The notes under the pieces were generated by a model. It was not told the DNA's origin. It saw only the letters and a program-made list of their open reading frames with translations, and ran no database searches. A stretch of DNA of 34,226 nt, taken from Janibacter indicus (GTDB lineage: Bacteria; Actinomycetota; Actinomycetes; Actinomycetales; Dermatophilaceae). Below are positions 17,187-25,669 of this stretch, piece after piece; within the stretch, counting starts at the first letter, position 1, and every line of letters begins with the position of its first letter. The position numbers and the translations under genes are program-made. Location of the stretch: contig NZ_FWXN01000016.1 of assembly GCF_900176385.1 (NCBI RefSeq), forward strand, positions 1-34,226, written 5' to 3'.

Positions 17187-18865
17187 GGTGCGGCTCCTTC
17201 GTTCGGCGGGTCACGGCGGCTGGCCAGCAGTTGGTCGTACTTGTCCACGCTCGGCAGCGGCCGAGTGTCGGCCGGGATGTGGGCGCGAAGCCGGCGCTCG
17301 GTCAGCGATCGCACGGCAGGGGTCTCGCCTTCACCGTGTGCCGTGTCGCTGCCCATCAAGGGGGTCGGGTGGTGTGCTGTCGTGTCGTCGGCTTCGCCAT
17401 CTGCCGTCTCGTTGCGCTTGCGCGCTTCCAGTGCGACAGCGTCGGCCGTGAGCGCGCCTGCACGCAGCGCTGTCGCGAGCCCGGCGACGACGTGTTCGTG
17501 TGGAAGGTGTCGGTGCAGCATCAGGACCTCGATCAGGGCCCGGGTGCCGTCGGCGTCGCCGTTCGCCTTGCAGGCCGCGGCCCACCAGGCGTCGTGAACG
17601 GGAGTGAAGCTCCCTGATGCCCTGGCCTGTTCCAGCGCTGTCGCGCCGGGTAGTGCGCCGGGTTTGCGGAGGAGGACCTCGAGGTAGTGATCCAGGTCGA
17701 CCCGGGTCGCGCCCTTGGTCATCAGCCGCTCATGGCGGGCGATCTCGGTCTTGCCGTCGAACACAACCAGGTCACTGGCGTTGAGCAGCACCCGGGCTTG
17801 ACGGCCGGCCATGCGCGCGGGGACAGAGTACTTGTTCATCCTGACCGAGACCTGCGCGTAGCGGTCCACGCGTGGGTTGAACCAGCGGCCGGTCTCGAAC
17901 GGCTCGTTGGGCAGTGGCGCGAGGAGTGGCTGCTCGGTGGCGAAGTGTTCCCCGACAGTGCGGGCCCGCGACCCGATCCGCCGAGTGTCGTCGGCTTCGT
18001 CCCAGGCGTCGACCAAAGTGTTGAGCTCGGCGAGGGAGTCGACTTCGGGGATGGGGACCAGGTGGTTGCGACGGAACCACCCGATCTGCCCCTCGACGCC
18101 GCCTTTCTCGTGCGCCCCTTGGATGCCGGGCTGGCAATAGAAGGCCTCGATGCCGTAGTGAGACCGGAACGCGGTCCACCGGTCGGCTTCGACCCGTTGA
18201 CGGGAGAACCCGATCACGCTGGCGACTGCGGCCTTGAGGTTGTCGTAGCGGATCTTCCCGGTCGGGACGCCCCCGAGGACCCGGAACGCGTGCGCGTGCC
18301 CTTCGAAGAAGGCTTCTTGCCCGGCGGACGCACTGATCCTGTGTGCGGCCTTGCCGGAGTAGGAGAGTCGCAGGCTGAACAGGGTGCAGGTGACGAGTTC
18401 GCCGCGCAGGCGGATCGCGACCTCGCCGAAGTCGACCTCGGCCTCGCGGCCGGGCAGGTGCTCTTGCGGGATGAACGTGTTCGTGGGTTCCCGACCCGCT
18501 TCGATCCGGATCTCGCGGCGTCGGGTGGCGACGTACTCGCGCACCATCCAGTACGACACATCGGTGGCGTGGCGTTCATCCAGTAGCCGGTCGAAGATCC
18601 GCTTGGCGGTGTGCCGCTGCTTGCGGGGCGCGTCCAGGTCTGCGCGCAGCCAGTCGTCGATGGCGTCTCGGTACTGGTCCAGTCGTGAGCCCCGCTTCGG
18701 GGGTGGCTTCCGCTCCTTGGGCCAGGCCGACTCCAGCGCGGCGACCACGGTCCGGTACCCCACGCCGTGCTTGCGCTGCAGGGCGCGGTTGGACATCCCG
18801 GCGCGGACATCGCGCCGGATTGCGGAGTACAGGTCGACCCTGGACCTACCCGCCGGCACGGACAC
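17183..18865 (-). CDS. istA: IS21 transposase IstA
   Basis: This is a 560-aa DDE transposase. N-terminal helix-turn-helix regions (SNRALQRKHGVGYRTVVAAL) bind the terminal repeats. The integrase core carries the first Asp in REAEVDFGEVAI, the second in IRYDNLKAAV and the Glu in HEKGGVEGQIGWF; the C-terminal beta-barrel contains VSVRMNKYSVPARM. All catalytic residues are intact. The start is GTG at 18865, because an in-frame stop lies nine codons upstream and no other start is available. It begins only 24 bp after the stop of tetR on the same strand with no room for an independent IS end and little for a promoter, so co-transcription from the tetR promoter is likely. Confidence 0.95.
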   Translation of the reverse strand: MSVPAGRSRVDLYSAIRRDVRAGMSNRALQRKHGVGYRTVVAALESAWPKERKPPPKRGSRLDQYRDAIDDWLRADLDAPRKQRHTAKRIFDRLLDERHATDVSYWMVREYVATRRREIRIEAGREPTNTFIPQEHLPGREAEVDFGEVAIRLRGELVTCTLFSLRLSYSGKAAHRISASAGQEAFFEGHAHAFRVLGGVPTGKIRYDNLKAAVASVIGFSRQRVEADRWTAFRSHYGIEAFYCQPGIQGAHEKGGVEGQIGWFRRNHLVPIPEVDSLAELNTLVDAWDEADDTRRIGSRARTVGEHFATEQPLLAPLPNEPFETGRWFNPRVDRYAQVSVRMNKYSVPARMAGRQARVLLNASDLVVFDGKTEIARHERLMTKGATRVDLDHYLEVLLRKPGALPGATALEQARASGSFTPVHDAWWAAACKANGDADGTRALIEVLMLHRHLPHEHVVAGLATALRAGALTADAVALEARKRNETADGEADDTTAHHPTPLMGSDTAHGEGETPAVRSLTERRLRAHIPADTRPLPSVDKYDQLLASRRDPPNEGAAP

Positions 18866-18889
18866 GCCCGTCTTGGGTCGGGCCGGAGG

Positions 18890-19660
18890 TCATCGGCCAT
18901 TGCCGGAGGTTGGTGTGCCGAGGCATTTTGCGATGCCGTCGAGAATCAGGCCGACACCACGCCGGTAGGCACCTTCGGGGTCGTTGGCTTTGCCGGTCTG
19001 TTCTCCGAGGGTGCGTGAGACGCGCGAGGCGGTCGGGAACCGGGTCTGGTCGCCGATCGCGGTGGTCAGGGCCGGTTCGATGTTCGACCACCAGTCGGTG
19101 TCGTGGTCTTCGCCCGGCAGCCTGGAGTCTTGGGCGGCGCGTGTGGCGCGGGCTGTTCCCTGCACCAACGAGAGCAGGGCGGTGAGGGTGTGCTCCATCT
19201 CGACGTCGGTGAGCCCGATTCCGTCCAGGGCGCGCAACTCGGTCTCGTACTTCGTTGAGGCCCCTGGTCCGGGGACTGGGCGTCCGGCGGCGAGGTCGGT
19301 GATCCAGGGATGGGCTTGGCAACTCGCCCAGTTCGCTTCGGCGATCGCGGTGACGCGTTCCCGCCAGTCCGCGCCCTCGGGGATCGTGACGGCCTCGTAG
19401 GTCACGCCCGCGACGTGATCGAGCATGAGCTCGATGAGTTCGGCCCGGCCACCGATGTGTGGATACAGCGCCATCGCGGTGACCCCTGCTTCCTCGGCCA
19501 GTCGCCGGATTGTCACGGCGTCCAGGCCCTCTCTGTCGGCGAGGTCGACTGCCAGTGCGGTGACGCTTTGGGTGCTGATCCCGCTGCGTGGGCTCACCGG
19601 CGAGTCACGCCAGAGCAGTCCGATCAGCTTGAACTCGTCCACGCCTGTGCGCTTGGCCAT
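18890..19660 (-). CDS. TetR-family repressor of the DrrABC-like operon
   Basis: The 256-aa protein has an N-terminal extension of about 28 residues, then a TetR HTH (VTIRRLAEEAGVTAMALYPHIGG, with the ALYPHI recognition helix). A C-terminal ligand-binding/dimerisation domain of the TetR_C type follows (MEHTLTALLSLVQGTARA). It is divergent from the ABC operon, with 61 bp between starts, the classical layout for a drug-sensing repressor controlling its efflux genes and itself. The ATG at 19660 follows an AGGAGG-like site (RC of CCTCCTC). Downstream is istA at 24 bp. The inducer is unknown; drug or toxic lipid is inferred from the target genes. Confidence 0.9.
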   Translation of the reverse strand: MAKRTGVDEFKLIGLLWRDSPVSPRSGISTQSVTALAVDLADREGLDAVTIRRLAEEAGVTAMALYPHIGGRAELIELMLDHVAGVTYEAVTIPEGADWRERVTAIAEANWASCQAHPWITDLAAGRPVPGPGASTKYETELRALDGIGLTDVEMEHTLTALLSLVQGTARATRAAQDSRLPGEDHDTDWWSNIEPALTTAIGDQTRFPTASRVSRTLGEQTGKANDPEGAYRRGVGLILDGIAKCLGTPTSGNGR

Positions 19661-19678
19661 CTCTGTCCTCCTCGAACT

Positions 19679-19703
19679 GTACGTTGTAGAATACACTGTA
19701 GAA
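19679..19703. promoter_or_regulatory. Candidate TetR operator and divergent promoters
   Basis: The interval contains two overlapping palindromes, TGTA-GAA-TACA (19685-19695) and TACA-C-TGTA (19692-19700). It also has the direct repeat TGTAGAA at 19685 and 19697. The A+T content is high for this DNA, and TAGAAT/TACACT (plus strand) and TATTCT (minus strand) are possible -10 boxes. Repressor binding here would shut off both transcription units. Confidence 0.6.
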
Positions 19704-19721
19704 CGCGACGAGAGGAACAGC

Positions 19722-20504
19722 ATGGATGTCGAGATGAGCCCACCCGGTTCGATCCGGGTCGAGGCGGTGCGCAAGACCTTCCCGAAGCGGGACAAACCCG
19801 CGTTGACCCGGGTCGATCTGCGCGTCGACTCCGGCCGGGTGTGCGCACTGCTGGGGGCCAATGGTGCCGGCAAAACGACCCTGGTGCGGATTCTGACGAC
19901 GCTGACGGGCAAGGACTCCGGCACTGTGAGCGTCAATGGCTGGGACGTGGACCGCGATCCTGCACGGGTACGGGCATCGATCGGCGTCGTGGGGCAGTAT
20001 GCCGCCCTCGACGAGGTGCTCTCAGCCAGGGAAAACCTGGAACTGTTTGCCCGGCTGATCGGGCTCTCACGTACCGCGGCCCGGTCGCGGGCAGCCACGC
20101 TCCTGGAGCAGGCGGGCCTGAGCGAGCACGGCGGGCAGAAGGTATCCGGGTTCTCCGGTGGCATGCGACGTCGCCTGGACCTCGTGACCTCGATGATCAC
20201 CCGTCCCGCCGTGCTCCTCATCGATGAGCCGACCACGGGCCTCGATCCGATCGCCCGTCGCACGATCTGGAACACGGTGCGCTCGTTGGTGGACGAGGGT
20301 ACTACCGTCCTGTTGACCACGCAGTACCTGGAGGAGGCCGACGAATTGGCCGATGACGTCGTGATCCTGCGCGAGGGTTCCGTGGTCGCCACCGGTGCCC
20401 CATCGGACTTGAAAACGCTCGTGGGAGAGCCACGGATGGAACTGCGCGAACCCTCCCTCGAAGACGTCTACCTGCATCTACATCGAGGGGGCGACGCAGC
20501 ATGA
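19722..20504 (+). CDS. ABC transporter ATPase, DrrA-type
   Basis: This 260-aa nucleotide-binding subunit belongs to the daunorubicin-resistance DrrA type. It has Walker A GANGAGKTT (about residues 44-52), the Q-loop in VVGQYAALDE, signature FSGGMRRRLDL and Walker B LLIDEPTTGLDP. The H-loop position is TTQYLEEADEL; Gln in place of His is usual in DrrA relatives. The C-terminal EPSLEDVYLHL motif is the DrrA-type regulatory tail, although the protein is shorter than typical DrrA (about 300-330 aa). An AGAGG ribosome-binding site precedes the ATG at 19722. It overlaps the permease gene by 4 bp. Confidence 0.93.
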   Translation: MDVEMSPPGSIRVEAVRKTFPKRDKPALTRVDLRVDSGRVCALLGANGAGKTTLVRILTTLTGKDSGTVSVNGWDVDRDPARVRASIGVVGQYAALDEVLSARENLELFARLIGLSRTAARSRAATLLEQAGLSEHGGQKVSGFSGGMRRRLDLVTSMITRPAVLLIDEPTTGLDPIARRTIWNTVRSLVDEGTTVLLTTQYLEEADELADDVVILREGSVVATGAPSDLKTLVGEPRMELREPSLEDVYLHLHRGGDAA

Positions 20505-21313
20505 GCGCCACGACGATCGAGCACCACGCTCCGGCCACGGGCAGCATTCTGCGCGAGGCCGTCATCCTGACCGGCCGCGCGATGCGGCACTGGCGGGCGC
20601 GACCGGTCACGTTCAGCATCCAACTGCTGTTCCCCGTCTTGGTCATGCTGCTCATGGGCGGCCTGCTCGGCGGGGCGATCGCCGGCACCACAGGCGACTA
20701 CATCGTCTTCGTCGTGCCGGGCATTCTCGCCTTCACCGTGCTATCGGGAATCGAGACGACGATCACCGCTGTCACCGGAGACGCTGCCAAGACCGTCACC
20801 GACCGGTTCCGCACACTGCCCATCTCCCGCGGTTCGGTGCTGCTGGGACGGGTCTTCGCTGACATGCTCACTGCCGCCGTGGAACTCGCGGTCGTCACCA
20901 CCGCAGGACTGCTGCTCGGCTGGCGTCCCGAAGGGGGCCTCGCCGATGTTGTGCTCGCCTACGTCCTGCTGCTGTGGCTGAGGTTCGGACTGCTGTGGGT
21001 CGGCGTCTGGATCGGGTTGAAGGCAGGCACACCAGAGGCGGCCACGACCGCCCAGCTTGCGATCTGGCCGGTGGCGTTCCTCTCGACTGTGTTCGTCGAT
21101 CCGCGCACGATGCCGGCCTGGCTCGGAGTCGTCGCCGAATGGAACCCCCTGTCGGCGACCGCATCCGCGGCGCGTGAACTGTTCTCGGGCACCGACCTCA
21201 CCGGGGTTACCTTCGTCGCCGACCACGCTGTGCTCTTCGCCATTGGCTGGCCGCTCGCGCTGACACTGGCGTTCGTGCCCCTCGCTATTCGCGCCTACCG
21301 GAGGCTGTCATGA
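20501..21313 (+). CDS. ABC-2 permease, DrrB-type
   Basis: The 270-aa membrane subunit has six hydrophobic segments (about residues 40-60, 72-92, 120-140, 150-172, 180-200 and 240-262). It also has the DrrB/NodJ-type motifs FPVLVMLLMGGLLGG, YIVFVVPGILAF and DRFRTLPISRGSVLLGR, plus ARELF near the C-terminus. With the ATPase it should form a drug or lipid exporter in the cytoplasmic membrane. ATGA overlaps join it to both neighbours, so all three cargo proteins come from one message. Confidence 0.93.
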   Translation: MSATTIEHHAPATGSILREAVILTGRAMRHWRARPVTFSIQLLFPVLVMLLMGGLLGGAIAGTTGDYIVFVVPGILAFTVLSGIETTITAVTGDAAKTVTDRFRTLPISRGSVLLGRVFADMLTAAVELAVVTTAGLLLGWRPEGGLADVVLAYVLLLWLRFGLLWVGVWIGLKAGTPEAATTAQLAIWPVAFLSTVFVDPRTMPAWLGVVAEWNPLSATASAARELFSGTDLTGVTFVADHAVLFAIGWPLALTLAFVPLAIRAYRRLS

Positions 21314-23580
21314 CGACCACGACCCACGATGTGATCCGCGTGCGCGGAGCCCGCCAGAACTCACTCCAAGACATCGACGTCGACGTCCCCAAGCATCAGC
21401 TCGTTGTCGTCACCGGCGTCTCCGGCTCAGGCAAGTCCTCGCTGGTGTTCGACACTATCGCCGCCGAGTCGGCGCGCCAGCTCAACGAGACGTTCTCGGC
21501 GTTTGCCCAAGGCCGGCTGCCCAGCTACGCCCACCCCGACGTCGACCTGTTGGAGAACCTCTCGGCCGTCATCGTGGTCGACCAGCAGCGCCTGACCGGC
21601 GGACCACGCTCCACGGTCGGGACCATCAGCGACATCGGCGCACGCCTGCGGCTGTTGTTCTCGCGGATCGGTCAGCCAGCGGCCGGCTACTCCAACGCCT
21701 ACAGCTTCAACGACCCCGCGGGCATGTGCCCGAACTGCCAGGGGCTCGGCGTCGCAGCCTCGGTCGTGGAATCCGAGCTCGTCGACGACGACCGATCCCT
21801 CAACGAGGGCGCGATCACCTTCCCCAAGTTCAACCCGGGCACCTGGCTGTGGAAGGCCTACGCCAAGGCCGGGTTCTTCGACCCGGACATGAAGATCCGT
21901 GACTACACCTCCGAGGAACGCGAGCTGTTCCTCCATGCACCAGCCGGGGAACACACCCTGCCAGCTGGGATGGATGCGGTCGGCACCGCCTACGAAGGCC
22001 TCGTCACCCGATTCAACCGGATCTACCTCCAGCGCGAACCCGACTCGTTCAAAGGCAAGCAGCGAGAGGCGTTCGAGCGGATCGTGTCGCGTGGCCCTTG
22101 CCCCGAATGCCACGGCTCCCGACTCGCCGCGCCCGCCCGTGCCAGCCTGATCGACGGCAAGTCGATCGCCGACCTCAACGCGATGCAGATCAGCGACCTC
22201 GCCGAGCGCGTCGCCGAGGTTGACGGTGTCGGCGTGGCACCGCTGGTCGCGAACCTGCGCGTCCACCTGGAACGGATGATGACCCTCGGTCTCGGTTACC
22301 TCAGCCTCGACCGGGCCACGTCCACCCTCTCGGGAGGTGAGGCCCAACGGATCAAGATGGTCCGCCATCTCGGCAGCGCCTTGGCCGACATGCTCTACGT
22401 GTTCGACGAACCCACCGTGGGCCTGCATCCCCGCGACGTCGCCGCGCTCGGAAAGATGCTCGAAGCTCTGCGTGACCGCGGCAATACCGTGCTCGTGGTC
22501 GAGCACGATCCGGACATCATGGCCATCGCCGACCACATCATCGACCTCGGACCCGCCGCCGGAACCTCCGGCGGCCAGATCGTCTACCAAGGCGACTACG
22601 ACGGCCTCACCCAGGCCGACACCCCTACCGGGCACGGACTCCGCGAGCACCGGCGCGCGACCCGGACGCGGCGTGAACCCGACGGCTGGATCAGCATCGA
22701 CGATGCCACCACCAACAACCTCCAGGACGTCTCCACCCGCGTCCCGCGCGGCGTGATGACCGCAGTGACCGGAGTCGCCGGATCGGGCAAGTCCAGCCTG
22801 ATCCTCGGCAACCTCCCCGCCGTCGAGCCCGACGCGATCGTCATCGACCAACGCCCCATCCGGGGATCGCGCCGCTCCAACCCAGCCACCTACACCGGCC
22901 TGCTCAACCTGATCCGTGATGTGTTTGCCAAGACCACCGGAGCACCTGCCGGGCTGTTCACCCCCAACTCCACCGGAGGATGCCCGGCCTGTGAGGGCAA
23001 CGGCATCATCTACACCGACCTCGCCTTCATGGAAGGCGTGATCACCCGCTGCGAAGTTTGCGAAGGACGACGGTTCACCCCACAAGCCCAAGAACATCAC
23101 GTCGCCGGCAAGACCATCGCCGACGTGTTCGAGATGAGCGTTACCGACGCGCTGGACTACTTCACCCAGCCCGCCATCAGGCTCATCCTGTCCCGGCTCC
23201 ACGACGTCGGCCTCGACTACCTCACCCTCGGACAGACCCTCACCAGCCTCTCCGGCGGCGAACGTCAGCGACTCAAACTCGCCACCGAACTCGGAACCCC
23301 CGGCCGCACGATCATCCTGGACGAGCCGACCACGGGACTGCACATCGCCGATATCTCACGGCTCATCGGGCTGCTCGACCGGCTCATCGACGCCGGATCG
23401 ACGCCCATCGTGATTGAGCACAACCTCGACATCATCGCCGCCGCCGACTGGATCATCGACATCGGCCCCGAAGCCGGACACGAGGGCGGACAAGTCGTCT
23501 TCGAGGGCACACCAGACCAGATGATCACGGACGGCGGGACCCACACGGCCGAACACCTACGAGCTCACGCGAAAAACTGA
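21310..23580 (+). CDS. UvrA-like drug resistance protein, DrrC-type
   Basis: This 756-aa twin-ABC protein is related to excinuclease UvrA but about 200 residues shorter, lacking the UvrB-interacting domain. It has Walker A GVSGSGKSSLV and GVAGSGKSSLI, signatures LSGGEAQRIKM and LSGGERQRLKL, and Walker B VFDEPTVGLHP and ILDEPTTGLHI. Zinc-binding CxxC pairs are CPNCQG, CPECHG, CPACEG and CEVCEG. This is the architecture of DrrC (daunorubicin resistance) and related UvrA2 proteins, thought to release or displace DNA-intercalating drugs. Its coupling to a DrrAB exporter strongly suggests resistance to an anthracycline-like or other DNA-binding compound. No lesion is visible. Confidence 0.92.
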   Translation: MTTTTHDVIRVRGARQNSLQDIDVDVPKHQLVVVTGVSGSGKSSLVFDTIAAESARQLNETFSAFAQGRLPSYAHPDVDLLENLSAVIVVDQQRLTGGPRSTVGTISDIGARLRLLFSRIGQPAAGYSNAYSFNDPAGMCPNCQGLGVAASVVESELVDDDRSLNEGAITFPKFNPGTWLWKAYAKAGFFDPDMKIRDYTSEERELFLHAPAGEHTLPAGMDAVGTAYEGLVTRFNRIYLQREPDSFKGKQREAFERIVSRGPCPECHGSRLAAPARASLIDGKSIADLNAMQISDLAERVAEVDGVGVAPLVANLRVHLERMMTLGLGYLSLDRATSTLSGGEAQRIKMVRHLGSALADMLYVFDEPTVGLHPRDVAALGKMLEALRDRGNTVLVVEHDPDIMAIADHIIDLGPAAGTSGGQIVYQGDYDGLTQADTPTGHGLREHRRATRTRREPDGWISIDDATTNNLQDVSTRVPRGVMTAVTGVAGSGKSSLILGNLPAVEPDAIVIDQRPIRGSRRSNPATYTGLLNLIRDVFAKTTGAPAGLFTPNSTGGCPACEGNGIIYTDLAFMEGVITRCEVCEGRRFTPQAQEHHVAGKTIADVFEMSVTDALDYFTQPAIRLILSRLHDVGLDYLTLGQTLTSLSGGERQRLKLATELGTPGRTIILDEPTTGLHIADISRLIGLLDRLIDAGSTPIVIEHNLDIIAAADWIIDIGPEAGHEGGQVVFEGTPDQMITDGGTHTAEHLRAHAKN

Positions 23581-23680
23581 CACGGTAAGGCCAGCCGCAC
23601 TGCCTGGCTCCGGCCTGTCCTCACCACCGATTCACCGACGTCCAAGACAGACGATCTGGAGCCGGTCCACAGCTCGAGAT

Positions 23681-23770
23681 CAAGCGGTGTCAACTCTGGC
23701 CGACACCCTCCCAAGCCATAGCCGGGTGGTGCTGGCTCTGGGCGACAAGCGGTGTCGGATGAGACCCCCG
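23681..23770. repeat. Right IS21 end with paired CAAGCGGTGTC repeats
   Basis: The 11-mer CAAGCGGTGTC occurs perfectly at 23681-23691 and 23746-23756, 65 bp apart. The outer copy lies in the terminal inverted repeat 23745-23770. An extra GACACCC in opposite orientation lies at 23702. From the stop of the UvrA-like gene (23580) to the end there is no other gene. Confidence 0.7.
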
Positions 23771-24540
23771 TAGCCACCAAGCGACTCACTGACCGCCTCA
23801 CCGCGGTCTTTGACCGACTCACAACATGCGGGGCCGCTGTCATCGGCCTCAGCGAAGCCGGTCAGGTAGTCCAGCCGGCGATTCGTGAGTTCGCCCGTTC
23901 GAATGGCTATACCACCATTGCCGGAGGTGGCCTGAGCGCGCGCAAGGGCGTCTCCCTGCTGGTCCACGACTCTCTCAAGGCTTCTGACGTCTCCGTGAGC
24001 GACGAACTCCGCTCTGACAACAAGATCGTCGGCCAGTGGGTCGGGATGGTCGTCGAAGGACTGTGCGCGGAACCGATCCTCGTCGCTTCGGTCTACAACT
24101 ACTGCCACCATCGGGCCGGCTTGGCCGACTCAGTCGCCGCGGCCGCACACCAGGTGAGCGCCGGCGCTGTGATCGCAGGTGGAGACTGGAACTTTTCGCG
24201 CACATGCGACGGCACCCCCGAGGGAAATGGCTGTGGCACTCCGGCGTTCCAGCGCCTTGAACGAGAACTCGGCTTGGTCAACGTGCTGCCCGTGGGCCCA
24301 GCGGGACGCCCTCGCGAGACGCCGTCCTGGCCCACGCACTCAGGTTCCAGCATTCCCCGCATGCCGCGGCAGCTCGATCAGGTCTTTGCAGACGCCGAGA
24401 CAGCGAGGCACCTATCAGTCTCCGTGGACGGGAGCAACTTGCGCCATCACGGCAAGTATCTGTCCGATCACGCCATCTTGGCGGCCAGCATCATCCCGGA
24501 TGGCCTCACCCCTTCGCGCGGAACATCGCCCGGACGATGA
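23752..24540 (+). pseudogene. 5'-truncated endonuclease/exonuclease/phosphatase-fold gene
   Basis: The frame encodes part of an EEP-superfamily protein: VIGLSEAG carries the metal-binding Glu, GGDWNFSRTCDG the Asp/Asn pair, and LSDHAIL the terminal Asp-His. The usual first strand with its catalytic Asn (a W-N-x-R/H type motif) is missing. The frame's first ~8 codons are the outer end of the IS21-type element; recognisable protein begins near 23785. The missing N-terminus is not found at the left end of the element, so insertion was accompanied by a deletion or the gene was already broken. The 3' end overlaps the convergent zinc-motif gene by 35 bp. Confidence 0.6.
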
Positions 24541-24928
24541 CGGCCGTCTTGGCCCTTCCCATCGTCGGAGACTGCCTCGTCAGCTGGGCGTCGCGCAGCA
24601 CCTTGAGCAACACGAGTTCGTCCTGGTCGAGTGGCTCCAGATAGCCGAATGCGGGCACGATCAGGTCAATCTCCGCCATCGACGGGGTGTAGCTCGGCCC
24701 CTTGGCGATGCGCTGTTCGCCCTTCCTGATGACGAAGTCGAGATCGATGACCCGATCAGGGGCGGGCCATCGACATGGCGCACATACCCACCGTCCTTGC
24801 GGACCAGTTCGCTTCTTCGGCAGCTGGAAGATGCGCTCCCCCAGCTTCACTGGCGCCCCACACAGGCCGCACTCCCCGTCGTACCTGGCCTTGATCCCAT
24901 ACCTCACTACCGGATCCACGCAGACCAC
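24506..24928 (-). CDS. Zinc-motif protein of unknown function
   Basis: The 140-aa frame contains CGLCGAPVKLGERIF and VCAPC, a two-CxxC zinc ribbon in the first 55 residues. The C-terminal half is basic and helical (FGYLEPLDQDELVLLKVLRD and RAKTAVIVRAMFRAKG). It starts with GTG at 24928, with nearer GTG alternatives at 24919 and 24907 before the zinc motif. No family is recognised. A small zinc-ribbon protein beside an XRE regulator suggests a DNA-associated or mobile-element function, but this is only context. Confidence 0.6.
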   Translation of the reverse strand: MVCVDPVVRYGIKARYDGECGLCGAPVKLGERIFQLPKKRTGPQGRWVCAPCRWPAPDRVIDLDFVIRKGEQRIAKGPSYTPSMAEIDLIVPAFGYLEPLDQDELVLLKVLRDAQLTRQSPTMGRAKTAVIVRAMFRAKG

Positions 24929-24981
24929 TATGCACTACTAGTAGGGCAGACTTCCGCGTCTAACTGGCGTGACATCACCGG

Positions 24982-25233
24982 GTGCCCATTCGCCGCGACG
25001 CCGCCGACACCCAACGCCAAGAGCGCTGGGCCGCGACGCGCGCCCGCGTGGGAAGCAATGTGCGCCGACTGCGGCTCGAAGCAGATCTCACCCAGGAGGC
25101 ACTGGCCCTCGAGAGCGGGCTCAGCCGCAACCACCTGATCGAGCTCGAGCACGGACGACGTGGCGTGCTGTTCGAGCGGCTCGAGGACTTGGCCGTGGTC
25201 CTCGGTGTGCCTGCTTCGACTCTTCTCGACTAA
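24982..25233 (+). CDS. XRE-family transcriptional regulator
   Basis: This 83-aa single-domain Cro/CI HTH protein has a core VGSNVRRLRLEADLTQEALALESGLSRNHLIELEHGRRG with the standard helix pattern, followed by LEDLAVVLGVPASTLLD. There is no extra ligand or peptidase domain. It starts with GTG at 24982. It is divergent from the upstream zinc-motif gene (53 bp) and converges with the next one with only 3 bp between stops. Such small XRE proteins commonly control islands or toxin-antitoxin-like modules. Confidence 0.85.
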   Translation: MPIRRDAADTQRQERWAATRARVGSNVRRLRLEADLTQEALALESGLSRNHLIELEHGRRGVLFERLEDLAVVLGVPASTLLD

Positions 25234-25236
25234 AGA

Positions 25237-25650
25237 TCAGCGCCGCCGCTGCTTGCGTACATCGCTGCGCCGAATACGACCGCCGACAGCCTCGCTGAGC
25301 GCCACGACTGACGCCGCCAGTTGCCGCAGGTCACGGTCGTACACGCGGCCGTCATCGACGCGTTTCGTCAGGCGCTTCAGCAACGCCTGCCACTCCTCCG
25401 GCGACCGCGGATCCACCTCGACCCTGACCTCGCGCACGACCTCGACGGGACGATCGACGACACGCACTTCCGCATCACCGGACGCCGCCGCACGACGCGC
25501 AGCCCACGCCGCAGTACGGAAACTCTGCGAGCACCACTTGGGCGTCCTGCCCCGGTCGGGCACCAGGATCGGCAACCCACACCACCCACATTCGAGCAGC
25601 TGTCCGGGCCTGCGCACCCCCTTCGCCGCGGGTCGTTCTTTGCCTGCCAT
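25237..25650 (-). CDS. Zinc-ribbon-like protein of unknown function
   Basis: This 137-aa protein has LECGWCGLPILVPDRG followed by TPKWCSQSFRTAAWAARR, resembling the actinobacterial pattern C-x2-C...YCSxxCRxxAY found in many accessory-region proteins. The last cysteine of that pattern is replaced (CSQSF), so the zinc site would be incomplete. A charged C-terminal half (EEWQALLKRLTKRVDDGRV, YDRDLRQLAASVVALSEAV) is probably helical. The ATG at 25650 is followed upstream by a perfect inverted repeat that may be its operator. Function is unknown. Confidence 0.65.
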   Translation of the reverse strand: MAGKERPAAKGVRRPGQLLECGWCGLPILVPDRGRTPKWCSQSFRTAAWAARRAAASGDAEVRVVDRPVEVVREVRVEVDPRSPEEWQALLKRLTKRVDDGRVYDRDLRQLAASVVALSEAVGGRIRRSDVRKQRRR

Positions 25651-25669
25651 GACGCCCCCCTGAGGTCGC

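Larger units (their letters stand above)
16294..23770. mobile_element. IS21-family element carrying a drug-resistance operon
   Basis: Left (16294-16319) and right (23745-23770, reverse complement) ends match over 26 bp with only a few substitutions, including the perfect core TCCGACACCG. Weaker similarity extends about 15 bp further outward on both sides, so the exact termini are uncertain and no target duplication was identified. Inside are istB and istA at the left and a tetR-drrA-drrB-drrC-like block at the right. Subterminal GACACCG repeats at both ends are the multiple-repeat architecture of IS21 transposase binding sites. The interior lacks any other IS21 end, notably in the 24 bp between istA and tetR, so the resistance genes are cargo rather than flanking DNA. 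Total length is about 7.5 kb, against 2-2.5 kb for a plain IS21. Confidence 0.72.

Noticed and set aside
21427-23343. 638-codon minus-strand frame opposite the UvrA-like gene
   Set aside because: No domain is recognisable, its composition mirrors the complementary coding strand, and the plus strand has complete ABC motifs.
23565-23843. Minus-strand frame at the right IS21 end resembling, over a few codons, the frame at the left end
   Set aside because: The shared residues (VSSDTxCR) arise from the inverted DNA repeat, not from a protein family.
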